Below are positions 1 through 5,917 of a stretch of 5,917 nucleotides of DNA, piece by piece. Position 1 is the first letter of the stretch. Each line of letters opens with the position of its first letter. The position numbers and the translations under genes were made by a program. The DNA lies in NCBI GenBank assembly GCA_030152145.1, contig JASLIL010000065.1:1-5917 (forward strand), written 5' to 3'. Source of the DNA: Tissierellales bacterium (GTDB taxonomy: Bacteria > Bacillota > Clostridia > Tissierellales > JASKZW01). Under the pieces are notes generated by a model. The model saw nothing but the letters and a program-made list of their open reading frames with translations, ran no database searches and had not been told where the DNA came from.

Positions 1-650
1 AAAATCAAACCAGTCCTAAAGCTACAGACTCAAATATAAGAATTGTAGAAATTGATGGTATAGACTTTTCACCCTGTGATGGCTGTCATTTAAAAAATAC
101 TGGTGAAATAGGACTTATAAAGGTTATCAACTATAAGAACATGGAAAAATTTACTAGAATAGAATTTTTATGTGGCTACAGAGCTCTTTATGACTATAGG
201 AAGAGGGTAGAGGAGCCTTTTAATCACAAGCAAGAAATAGAGAGTAAGATTAAGGAGTCAGAGGATAAGATTGAAGGCTTGAAAAAGGAGATCTTGATGC
301 TAAAGCTTTCTAACCTAATAGATACTGGCTATGAGTATGAGGATAAAACCTTTATTTTAAAGGATTTTCCCATGGAAGAATACGAGGAGTCAAATGCCCT
401 TTTAGAACAGCTCTCAAGCCTAGATAACAATGTTGGACTCTTTTTATTTAAGGACCAAATGAGACTTAGATTATCCCTAGCCATAAGCCAAAACTTAAAT
501 ATAGACCTAGCTGAGATTCTTGAGTCACTGCCAGAGTCTACCAGGGAAAATCTGGACCTAAAGAACAATCGTATCTACGGGTATTGTTCTGAAAGTCAAA
601 AGAATACTTTGGTTAATCAAATCTTTAATAGTATACAAAAAAAATTATAG
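1..650 (+). CDS. AlaX/AlaRS-related protein, 3' part (5' end outside window)
   Basis: The frame is open from the left edge (first full codon at 3), giving 215 residues; the ATG at 141 is internal. Window residues 25-29 read CDGCH followed by LKNTGEIG, matching the C-x3-H zinc-site segment (usually CGGTH-xxNTGEIG) of the second additional domain of alanyl-tRNA synthetase and freestanding AlaX proteins, which hydrolyse mischarged Ser- or Gly-tRNA(Ala). An AlaRS-like stretch (RIEFLCGYRALYDY) follows at about 53-66, then a Lys/Glu-rich, probably coiled-coil segment at about 70-130 and a short C-terminal domain. The layout resembles long AlaX proteins with a coiled coil and a DHHA1-like tail, but I see no glycine-rich DHHA1 motif. 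The HxxxH half of the zinc site would lie upstream, so editing activity cannot be judged. The gene ends in TAG inside a hairpin shared with the convergent Usp gene. Family assignment is fairly sure; exact function is inferred. Confidence 0.75.
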   Translation, partial: NQTSPKATDSNIRIVEIDGIDFSPCDGCHLKNTGEIGLIKVINYKNMEKFTRIEFLCGYRALYDYRKRVEEPFNHKQEIESKIKESEDKIEGLKKEILMLKLSNLIDTGYEYEDKTFILKDFPMEEYEESNALLEQLSSLDNNVGLFLFKDQMRLRLSLAISQNLNIDLAEILESLPESTRENLDLKNNRIYGYCSESQKNTLVNQIFNSIQKKL

Positions 651-672
651 TAGCATTTTATGCTACTATAAT
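637..672 (-). terminator. Intrinsic terminator of the Usp-like gene, probably shared with the convergent AlaX-like gene
   Basis: A 13-bp perfect stem (644-656 with 660-672) closes a 3-nt loop. On the minus strand it runs straight into eight T (the A run at 637-644), a textbook rho-independent terminator for the Usp-like gene. On the plus strand the same hairpin is followed only by a weak AT-rich stretch without a solid T tract, so it may end the AlaX-like transcript less efficiently. The TAG stop codons of both convergent genes (648-650 plus, 666-668 minus) lie inside the stem. Confidence 0.85.
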
Positions 673-1043
673 AATTTAAAATCTATGTCACCTAGCTCTT
701 TTTGCAATCTTCTTGGAAGATTATAGTTATCTTCATTTTCATCTGGTGATTTTCCCATAATTACATGGGTTATATTATTATCTAGGGCAAAATCTATCAT
801 AGCCCTAGGAATATCATTCGATCTTAGTACAGTTAAATCTGCCCCTGCCTTTTTTGATACCTCAAATAAGTATTCTAAAGCCTCTCCATCATTCTGCTTA
901 TTTAAAAAGCTCTCATCTGTATTTACAACATGAACTACATAAAGTGTGTCTCCTTCTTTTTCAATATAATCAGATCCATTGTGAATTAAGCGTTCGCATG
1001 TTTTTTGTTTGGTTACACAGACCATAACATTTGTTTTCTCCAT
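666..1043 (-). CDS. Small universal stress protein (Usp)-like protein
   Basis: This 125-residue protein is the usual length for a single Usp domain. The N-terminal strand (VMVCVTKQKTCERLI, 6-20), the strand LYVVHVV (34-40) and the segment ADLTVLRSNDIPRAMIDFALDNN (68-90), followed by THVIMGKS (92-99), reproduce the alpha/beta pattern of Usp domains, especially those attached to or encoded beside KdpD sensor kinases. The usual ATP-binding signature (G-x2-G-x9-G-S/T) is only partly present: MGKS is there, but no second glycine/serine element follows, so ATP binding is doubtful. The ATG start is supported by an AAGGGGG ribosome site at about 1053-1059, 9 nt upstream. The gene has its own promoter and terminator and so is not part of the sel transcript. 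Usp proteins are soluble cytoplasmic proteins linked to stress or ion homeostasis; the specific role is unknown, and no kdp genes are visible. Confidence 0.75.
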   Translation of the reverse strand: MEKTNVMVCVTKQKTCERLIHNGSDYIEKEGDTLYVVHVVNTDESFLNKQNDGEALEYLFEVSKKAGADLTVLRSNDIPRAMIDFALDNNITHVIMGKSPDENEDNYNLPRRLQKELGDIDFKLL

Positions 1044-1081
1044 TTGAAAAAGCCCCCTTAAAGAGTAATATGCCTACAATT

Positions 1082-1110
1082 ATTATAACATAATAAAAGT
1101 GTTTTTCTAA
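1082..1110 (-). promoter_or_regulatory. Predicted sigma-A promoter of the Usp-like gene
   Basis: On the minus strand a perfect extended -10, TGTTATAAT, occupies 1090-1082. Seventeen bases upstream is a poor -35 hexamer, TTAGAA (1110-1105). An extended -10 commonly compensates for a weak -35. Transcription would start near 1075, giving a leader of about 30 nt that contains the AAGGGGG ribosome site. The remaining stretch, about 1111-1196, is AT-rich and I see nothing else convincing in it. Confidence 0.6.
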
Positions 1111-1196
1111 AAATTAAAGTAATAATTTACTAGTAGTTTTAACTCCCTTCACCATACTATCACATATTCTCTTTTAATGCTTAAATTTTATCCAAT

Positions 1197-1222
1197 AAAA
1201 AAAGCGACTAACTAGTCGCTTT
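1197..1222 (-). terminator. Intrinsic terminator downstream of selC
   Basis: On the minus strand, 10-bp complementary arms AAAGCGACTA (1222-1213) and TAGTCGCTTT (1210-1201) flank a 2-nt centre, which in practice opens to a loop of 4-6 nt. The hairpin merges into a run of seven T (1203-1197). It begins 11 nt beyond the encoded CCA end of the tRNA, so it should define the 3' end of the selC precursor. Confidence 0.88.
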
Positions 1223-1233
1223 AATTTACTATT

Positions 1234-1330
1234 TGGCGGGAGTATGTGAGAATCGAACTCACCTAAGAAGCTCCTAACCCCTCAAGCTGGTTTTGAAGAC
1301 CAGTGAGCCCACCAGGACTCATCTACCCCC
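1234..1330 (-). tRNA. selC: Selenocysteine tRNA, anticodon UCA, with encoded CCA
   Basis: The 97-nt gene folds into the bacterial tRNA(Sec) form. The acceptor is extended: GGGGGTAG (1330-1323) faces ATACTCCC (1245-1238), giving seven pairs, one of them G-U, and a G-A opposition at the eighth position. The D arm has the Sec-specific 6-bp stem (GAGTCC/GGGCTC) with a 4-nt TGGT loop. The anticodon arm is CTGGT-CTTCAAA-ACCAG with anticodon TCA at 1296-1294. A long variable arm can form about 7 pairs, many of them G-U. The T arm is GTGAG-TTCGATT-CTCAC, followed by discriminator G and CCA. The long D stem, long variable arm and UCA anticodon together exclude tRNA(Ser) and ordinary suppressor tRNAs. 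It is charged with serine by SerRS, converted by SelA and delivered by SelB, both encoded just upstream. It has its own promoter and terminator. Confidence 0.96.
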
Positions 1331-1348
1331 ATGTTTTAATACTTTATA

Positions 1349-1376
1349 AGTATAACATATTCCATATGATTGTCAA
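1349..1376 (-). promoter_or_regulatory. Predicted strong sigma-A promoter of selC
   Basis: On the minus strand a perfect -35, TTGACA (1376-1371), is followed after 16 nt by TATACT (1354-1349), which carries an upstream TG to form an extended -10 (TGTTATACT, 1357-1349). The expected start near 1341-1343 lies only about 11-13 nt before the first tRNA base at 1330. This is typical of a dedicated tRNA promoter and means selC need not depend on the upstream sel transcript. Confidence 0.8.
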
Positions 1377-1472
1377 GGATTTTTAAAGGAAATTATAATA
1401 AATCTATCCTGGGCTAGATAGGGAAAAAACCATTAAAAAATCCTATTCTTTTCATGATTTTCCCCCAGTCTT
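1377..1472 (-). other. Spacer between the response regulator and the selC promoter, no strong terminator
   Basis: No gene is visible here. On the minus strand there are two T6 runs (1440-1435 and 1429-1424), but only weak hairpins near them: a mostly A-T 6-bp stem (1461-1456 with 1442-1437, loop 13 nt) and a 5-bp stem (1421-1417 with 1408-1404, loop 8 nt). Either could be a poor terminator. Read-through from the selD-selA-selB-regulator unit into selC therefore remains possible. Confidence 0.4.
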
Positions 1473-2171
1473 CTAGGCCTCTTTTTTACCCCTAAAGTAA
1501 TACCCCTCTCCCCATTTAGTATGGATATACTTGGAGTTTTTTGGATCCTTCTCTATCTTTTCTCTCAACCTTCTAATGTGTACGTCTACTGTCCTAAGAT
1601 CTCCAAAATACTCATAGCCCCAAATTCTTTCAAGAAGTTCCTCTCTTGTAAAAACTTCTCCAGGATGAGATATGAGCATATAGAATAGATCAAACTCCTT
1701 ACCAGTTAAATCTATTACCCTATCATTTATACTGACCCTTCTACCTAGGGTATTTATGGAGAAATCATCTAGTTTAACAGACTCTTCCAAGCCATTTGTC
1801 TCATTCATATTTACCCGCCTTAAAATAGCATTTATACGGGCTTTTAGCTCCAGTACATTAAAGGGCCTTGTTATATAGTCATCTGCTCCGTAATTAAGGG
1901 CTAGAACCTTGCTCATAACCTCTTTTTCCTCGCTAATAATCACTATTGGCACCGGGGAACTATTTCTTATATTTTGGCAAAGAGTAAGACCATTTCCATC
2001 TGGAAGGACAATATCAAGAAGTATCAGATCATAATTTTTTTCCTTTAAATTTTTCATAGCATCCTGTATGCTATATGCTTCATCAATCTTGTATCCATCT
2101 TGTTCCAAACTGTATCTTAAGCTCTCTAAAAAAAGCTTGTCTCTATTTATTAGAATTACATCCATACTCAT
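1473..2171 (-). CDS. Orphan OmpR/PhoB-family response regulator with an atypical receiver
   Basis: Starting at the ATG at 2171 it has 232 residues, the normal family size. An in-frame GTG at 2183 overlaps the ribosome site, so the ATG, 9 nt after GGAGTG, is the better start. Residues about 3-118 form a receiver domain: phospho-acceptor Asp53 (LLLDIVLPDGNG context) and Ser80 in place of the switch Thr are present. The acidic pair that holds Mg2+ (Glu9-Asp10 in PhoB) is Asn9-Arg10, and the conserved Lys of the K-P-F motif is Arg102 (ITRPF). Residues about 130-228 are a winged-helix DNA-binding domain with the typical TGKEFDLFYML, TVDVHIRRLREKIE and GEGYYF segments. It should be a cytoplasmic transcription factor. 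It begins 23 nt after the selB stop, so it is probably co-transcribed with the sel genes, and no histidine kinase is adjacent. Regulation of sel genes or selenoprotein genes is a guess from position only. Confidence 0.9.
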   Translation of the reverse strand: MSMDVILINRDKLFLESLRYSLEQDGYKIDEAYSIQDAMKNLKEKNYDLILLDIVLPDGNGLTLCQNIRNSSPVPIVIISEEKEVMSKVLALNYGADDYITRPFNVLELKARINAILRRVNMNETNGLEESVKLDDFSINTLGRRVSINDRVIDLTGKEFDLFYMLISHPGEVFTREELLERIWGYEYFGDLRTVDVHIRRLREKIEKDPKNSKYIHTKWGEGYYFRGKKEA

Positions 2172-2180
2172 AATATAAAT

Positions 2181-2186
2181 CACTCC
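2181..2186 (-). promoter_or_regulatory. Ribosome binding site that fixes the response-regulator start
   Basis: GGAGTG on the minus strand lies 9 nt upstream of the ATG at 2171. The longer reading from GTG at 2183 would start inside this site and has no Shine-Dalgarno of its own, so the shorter 232-residue protein is preferred. Confidence 0.7.
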
Positions 2187-2194
2187 AAAGGCTT

Positions 2195-4102
2195 TTATAT
2201 AAGAACTCTTCTGTCTCCATCTCTTTTTGTGATCTTGTTCTGGTCAAAGTTTTCCAATAAACTTATGGCTGTCTTCCTATTGGTATCAAGTAGGTCTCTA
2301 AATTCCCCAACATTAATACTTCCATTTTTAGATAAATAGGCCTTTAATTTTTCTAAAGCCTCATCATAGCTATCCTTTAATAGGTAGATATCATCAGCTA
2401 ACTTTACAATAATCCCCTTTCCTGTAAGGGATAAGAATACTTCCTTTACCTCATTTTCACTGGCATCTAAAGCTTCATACACCTCTTCTAGTTTAGGAGG
2501 TGTAAAGCTGGACTTTTTAAATAAGTCTATCATACTGTCTCTTAAGAGCTTCTGACTCTCTGTATATTCTACACTAAAGCCATTTATATGTAGATATTCT
2601 GACTGTCTGCCAATATGCTCTTCCTCCAAAAGTAAGTCAAGAAATCTATCTCCTGTCTTAGGCTTTGTATTTGTTAAAAACTTAGATCTTATCTCTTCCT
2701 TTGACTTACCCTGTCTCAGCGGGTAGTCCTTATGAAACTTCTTAAGGTCATCTATTATATCATCCCTGATTGCCTGGTAGTTATTCTTATGAATTAAGAA
2801 TACTTCCTTGGTTAGGGTGAAGCTTATTACCTTTGATTCAGCCTCCAACTCCTTAATATCCTTTTCAACATTTTCCTCCAGCATAGATGTTGAAACAGAA
2901 AGTTCCTTTACAGTTAAGAACTTATCCTTAGTATCAAGAATGATCTTCTCTATAACATCTTTTGTGTTACCAGAATCTTTTATTTCTAACTCTTCTATAT
3001 CCTTCTCATTAAATCTCTTTTTCTTTCCTGGATTGGTTTCTAGTACATAGCCACCGCCTATGGTAAACATAGGGGAATAAAATCTAAGTATAAACCTATC
3101 TCCTCTTTTTGCTACAGTTGGTTCCTCCAGTCTCAGTTGACAGTAGGCCTCATCTCCTGGCTTTAAAAACTCCTTGTCTAGGATTATCATTCTACAAAGA
3201 AGCTCTTTAGAACCTATATATAGTCTAACACGAGTTCTGTTTTCAATAATTCTCTCTTGGCTATTTAAAATTTTAATCTTGGTATCTAACATCATTGTTG
3301 ACTTCATAGAGTTTACTGGTGCTACCATATCTCCTCTGTCAATTTCATCAGTCTTTACTCCAGATATGTTTATAGCCACCCTTTGTCCTGCAAAGGCTTC
3401 CTGCCTATCTTCATCATGAACTTGAAGGCTTCTTACTCTTCCAACTACACCCTTAGGGAATACTTGTATCTCATCTCCCACCTTTAATTTACCTGATATT
3501 AAAGTACCAGTAACTATAGTACCAAAGCCAGATATGGAGAAAACTCTATCTACAGGAAGTCTAGGCATATCATCAGTTTCCCTATCATCTATCTCAACTG
3601 CCATCTCATCTATAAGCTCTAAAACTTCTGCAGTACCTTCCTTGGTCTTTGAAGATACAGGGATTATTGGCTGTTTCTCTAAGAAAGTTCCCTTTATCTC
3701 TTCCCTAACATCCTCTTTTACTAGTTCCAGCCACTCCTCTTCAACTAGGTCAGACTTAGTTAAAACTACAAAGCCCTTTTCTATGCCCAAAAGATTTAGG
3801 ATAGCAAGGTGTTCTATAGTTTGTGGCATAACACCTTCATCTGCTGCTACCACAAGCATTACTATATCTATTCCCATTACACCTGCCAGCATGTTTTTTA
3901 TAAACTTCTCATGGCCTGGTACATCTATTACGCCTGCACGCCTACCACTAGGAAGATCGAAAAAAGTAAAGCCTAGCTCTATAGATATTCCACGCTTTTG
4001 TTCCTCTTTTAATCTATCAGTTTCTCTTCCTGTCAAGGCCTTGATTAAAGTTGTTTTACCATGATCTATATGGCCTGCTGTACCTACTATAATGTTTTTC
4101 AT
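2195..4102 (-). CDS. selB: Selenocysteine-specific translation elongation factor SelB
   Basis: This 635-residue GTPase binds Sec-tRNA(Sec) and the mRNA SECIS hairpin and brings the tRNA to in-frame UGA codons on the ribosome. All GTPase motifs are intact: G1 GHIDHGKT (10-17), G2 RGIS (37-40), G3 DVPGHEKF (60-67), G4 TKSD (115-118) and G5 SSK (150-152). The switch region KRGISIELGF (36-45) is characteristic of SelB rather than EF-Tu. Beta-barrel domains follow (about 175-365; GFGTIVTGTL is recognisable). The C-terminal half, about 380-635, is a series of winged-helix repeats like those that bind SECIS RNA, with normal length for the family. The ATG directly abuts the selA stop, and its AAGGAG site lies inside selA, which implies translational coupling. 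The stop is TAA. No damage is visible. Confidence 0.97.
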   Translation of the reverse strand: MKNIIVGTAGHIDHGKTTLIKALTGRETDRLKEEQKRGISIELGFTFFDLPSGRRAGVIDVPGHEKFIKNMLAGVMGIDIVMLVVAADEGVMPQTIEHLAILNLLGIEKGFVVLTKSDLVEEEWLELVKEDVREEIKGTFLEKQPIIPVSSKTKEGTAEVLELIDEMAVEIDDRETDDMPRLPVDRVFSISGFGTIVTGTLISGKLKVGDEIQVFPKGVVGRVRSLQVHDEDRQEAFAGQRVAINISGVKTDEIDRGDMVAPVNSMKSTMMLDTKIKILNSQERIIENRTRVRLYIGSKELLCRMIILDKEFLKPGDEAYCQLRLEEPTVAKRGDRFILRFYSPMFTIGGGYVLETNPGKKKRFNEKDIEELEIKDSGNTKDVIEKIILDTKDKFLTVKELSVSTSMLEENVEKDIKELEAESKVISFTLTKEVFLIHKNNYQAIRDDIIDDLKKFHKDYPLRQGKSKEEIRSKFLTNTKPKTGDRFLDLLLEEEHIGRQSEYLHINGFSVEYTESQKLLRDSMIDLFKKSSFTPPKLEEVYEALDASENEVKEVFLSLTGKGIIVKLADDIYLLKDSYDEALEKLKAYLSKNGSINVGEFRDLLDTNRKTAISLLENFDQNKITKRDGDRRVLI

Positions 4103-5527
4103 CTAACGCACTCCTTCGAAATTTTGTAAAGCATAGTTGATGCTCTCTAAAACCAAATCGAATTCATCTTCTCTTATAGTTCTCAAGTCAATATATAGAT
4201 TGTCCTTGTAAAGTCTTGCTATCAAGGGAACTCTACTATGTCTTAGACATCTCTCAAAGCTTGATATGCTCTTATTATCTAAACTTATTTTAATACACTT
4301 GCTGTCAAGTTTTTCCAATGGCAGGGATCCGCCACCAACTTCAGAGTAATCATCTACAATTTCCATCTTAAAATAATCCCTATCTATTTGATCATCTAAA
4401 AGTTCATAAAGCTTCTCAGCCTTGGCTTCAATTTCAGCCAGGGGCATAGTTATCATTTTTAGGGTAGGTATCTTTCTAAGAGCTTCCTCCCCCTCTAAAT
4501 AGATACTAAGAGTTGCTTCTAGGGCTGATATGGTAAACTTATCTATTCTAAAGGCACGAGTAAGAGGATTTCTCTTCATTTCATCTATATACTCCTTCTT
4601 ACCAACTATAATACCTGCCTGAGGACCTCCAAGAAGCTTGTCCCCACTAAAGGTTACTATATCTATGCCCTTATCTACAGAACTTTGTACCGTTGGTTCA
4701 TATTCCAAGCCATAGTTTGATAGATCCACCAACACACCACTACCCAAGTCTTCAACAATAGGAATATTGTATTTTTCCTTTAAGGGCTTTAGCTCCTCTG
4801 CAGATACATTGGAAGTAAATCCTAGGATCCTATAATTACTGGTATGAACCTTTAAAAGAACTCCGGTATCCTCACTTATGGCATTTTCAAAATCCCTTAG
4901 GTGGGTCTTATTAGTTGTTCCAACGTCTACTAGTTTGGCTCCACTTTGCTCCATAACATCAGGGATTCTAAAGGAACCACCGATTTCAACTAGTTCTCCA
5001 CGGGATACTATAGCTTCCTTTCCCCTGGCTAGACTGCTTAAAACAAGCATTACAGCAGCAGCATTATTGTTTACCACCATGGCAGATTCTGCTCCTGTAA
5101 TCCTTGTTATTATATCTTCCAAGTGATCATATCTTGAACCTCTTTCTCCCTTTTCAAGATTGTATTCTAAATTTGAATAGTTTACTGCTATATCTGATAT
5201 ATTATCCATGACCTCTGGGCTTACAAGTGATCGACCTATATTTGTATGAATAACAACTCCAGTACCATTAACTACCCTCTTTAATTTAAAGGAATACTTT
5301 TCAAAAGCCTTCCTTTCTACCTTGGTTACTATTTCACCAAAAATATCTTCCATATCTTCTAAGGCCAATTCTTCATTTTTTATAGCAAATCTAACCCTAT
5401 CTAATTCTTCCCTAATTGCCTCTAGAACCAATTCTCTAGGCACCTTTTTAAGTAGCTGTAAAACTACCTCACATTCCAAGACTTCATCTACTTTTGGAAT
5501 CATCTTAAACAAATTTAAATCACCCAT
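4103..5527 (-). CDS. selA: L-seryl-tRNA(Sec) selenium transferase SelA
   Basis: This 474-residue protein is full length for bacterial SelA, a PLP enzyme that converts Ser-tRNA(Sec) to Sec-tRNA(Sec) with selenophosphate and forms large ring-shaped oligomers in the cytoplasm. The N-terminal segment with IPKVDEVLE (10-18) matches the SelA N-terminal domain. The core holds VNGTGVVIHTNIGRS (86-100), NNNAAAVML (153-161), RGELVEIGGSFRIPD (176-190) and VEDLGSGVLVD (258-268). The PLP-binding Lys is Lys297 in FSGDKLLGGPQAG. The ATG at 5527 is preceded by a GAGGG ribosome site about 6 nt upstream and lies 16 nt after the selD stop. The stop (TAG) touches the selB start. Gene order selD-selA-selB and the nearby selC confirm the pathway. 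All key residues I can recognise are present. Confidence 0.97.
   Translation of the reverse strand: MGDLNLFKMIPKVDEVLECEVVLQLLKKVPRELVLEAIREELDRVRFAIKNEELALEDMEDIFGEIVTKVERKAFEKYSFKLKRVVNGTGVVIHTNIGRSLVSPEVMDNISDIAVNYSNLEYNLEKGERGSRYDHLEDIITRITGAESAMVVNNNAAAVMLVLSSLARGKEAIVSRGELVEIGGSFRIPDVMEQSGAKLVDVGTTNKTHLRDFENAISEDTGVLLKVHTSNYRILGFTSNVSAEELKPLKEKYNIPIVEDLGSGVLVDLSNYGLEYEPTVQSSVDKGIDIVTFSGDKLLGGPQAGIIVGKKEYIDEMKRNPLTRAFRIDKFTISALEATLSIYLEGEEALRKIPTLKMITMPLAEIEAKAEKLYELLDDQIDRDYFKMEIVDDYSEVGGGSLPLEKLDSKCIKISLDNKSISSFERCLRHSRVPLIARLYKDNLYIDLRTIREDEFDLVLESINYALQNFEGVR
4111..4116 (-). promoter_or_regulatory. selB ribosome binding site inside the end of selA
   Basis: AAGGAG on the minus strand, 8 nt upstream of the selB ATG, lies within the last codons of selA. 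The junction reads TAG-ATG with no gap, so ribosomes finishing selA release at the selB start. This arrangement favours coupled and balanced synthesis. Confidence 0.8.
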
Positions 5528-5543
5528 GTAATCCCTCGCTTTA

Positions 5544-5917
5544 TTATTCTACTATTAGGCTATGATCTCCCTTCTCGAGAACCTCTCCTACTACAGCAAA
5601 AGTTGTTGGTGTAGACTCTAGGCTTTTCAAAAGCTTATCCACCTGATCCTTAGGAACTGAAGCCAATAGGCCTCCTGAGGTTTGTGGGTCAAACATAGCA
5701 TCTTGCAATGACTCTCTTAGTTCATTTTTAAATATAACTCTATCTCCAATATATCCCATATTATCATAGGCTCCTGCAGGAACCAATCCCATCTCTGCAA
5801 ACTCTAAGGTTCCATCTATTAAAGGTATTTGCTGGCTATTTAACTTTATAGTAACCTCACTGCCCTCTGCCATTTCTAAAGCATGGCCCAGAAGTCCAAA
5901 ACCAGTTACATCTGTTA
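5544..5917 (-). CDS. selD: Selenophosphate synthetase SelD, C-terminal part (5' end outside window)
   Basis: The reading frame is open to the right edge (last full codon 5915-5913), giving 123 residues of the C-terminal domain. It begins with TDVTGFGLLGHALEMAEG, the conserved SelD segment, and contains VPAGAYDNMGYIG and DPQTSGGLLASV, typical of the AIR-synthase-like C-terminal domain. The ATG at 5873 is internal, not a start. SelD makes monoselenophosphate from selenide and ATP, the donor used by SelA, which is encoded 16 nt downstream. The N-terminal region with the catalytic Cys or Sec and Lys is not in the window, so I cannot say whether this SelD is itself a selenoprotein. The stop is TAA, with a second in-frame TAA directly after it. 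Confidence 0.96.
   Translation of the reverse strand, partial: TDVTGFGLLGHALEMAEGSEVTIKLNSQQIPLIDGTLEFAEMGLVPAGAYDNMGYIGDRVIFKNELRESLQDAMFDPQTSGGLLASVPKDQVDKLLKSLESTPTTFAVVGEVLEKGDHSLIVE

Noticed and set aside
1102..1162. A 13-codon ORF on the minus strand upstream of the Usp-like gene (begins MVKGVKTTSK), with a hydrophobic-looking continuation after its TAA.
   Set aside because: It has no ribosome site. The hydrophobic stretch is what AT-rich DNA encodes by chance, and it overlaps a better-supported promoter. TAA is not a recoded codon.
1404..1461. Hairpins between the response regulator and selC as an operon terminator.
   Set aside because: The stems are only 5-6 bp, mostly A-T or with long loops, and not convincingly followed by a T tract, so they are not called as a terminator.
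2172..2183. GTG start extending the response regulator by four residues.
   Set aside because: The GTG overlaps the GGAGTG ribosome site itself, whereas the ATG at 2171 has that site at proper spacing.
3534..4064. A 176-residue plus-strand ORF opposite selB, and similar shorter ones opposite selA.
   Set aside because: These are Ser/Ile/Thr-rich mirror translations of strongly conserved genes, with no family resemblance or ribosome site.
1..5917. Possible selenoprotein genes with in-frame TGA, CRISPR repeats, insertion sequences or phage genes.
   Set aside because: All visible frames end in TAA or TAG with no productive TGA read-through, and I found no repeat arrays, inverted-repeat ends, transposase or integrase sequence.

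Overview
The window looks like the chromosome of a low-GC, selenocysteine-using anaerobic Firmicute of the Clostridia/Tissierellia kind. This rests on strong AT bias, heavy use of ATA, CTA, AGA and AGG codons, purine-rich Shine-Dalgarno sites, and a full set of bacterial selenocysteine (Sec) genes. I cannot name a genus from the sequence alone.

Five of the six protein genes and the tRNA lie on the minus strand. Reading right to left along that strand: the 3' end of selD (selenophosphate synthetase; its 5' end is outside the window), selA (L-seryl-tRNA(Sec) selenium transferase), selB (Sec-specific elongation factor), and an OmpR/PhoB-type response regulator. These genes are separated by 0-23 nt and very probably form one transcription unit. 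About 140 nt further on is selC, the UCA-anticodon tRNA(Sec), with its own consensus-like promoter and a strong intrinsic terminator. A small universal-stress-protein (Usp)-like gene follows with its own extended -10 promoter. On the plus strand, the left edge holds the 3' part of an AlaX/AlaRS-related protein. It converges on the Usp gene, and the two share one hairpin that contains both stop codons.

The Sec genes work together. SelD makes selenophosphate, SelA uses it to convert Ser-tRNA(Sec) to Sec-tRNA(Sec), selC supplies the tRNA, and SelB delivers it to UGA codons that carry a SECIS element. The unexpected item is the response regulator between selB and selC. It has no histidine kinase beside it, and its receiver domain has lost conserved activation residues: the acidic pair is replaced by Asn-Arg and the conserved Lys by Arg, while the phospho-acceptor Asp is kept. 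That is the best lead in the window. Everything else is fairly ordinary, and I found no mobile element, CRISPR array or phage gene.
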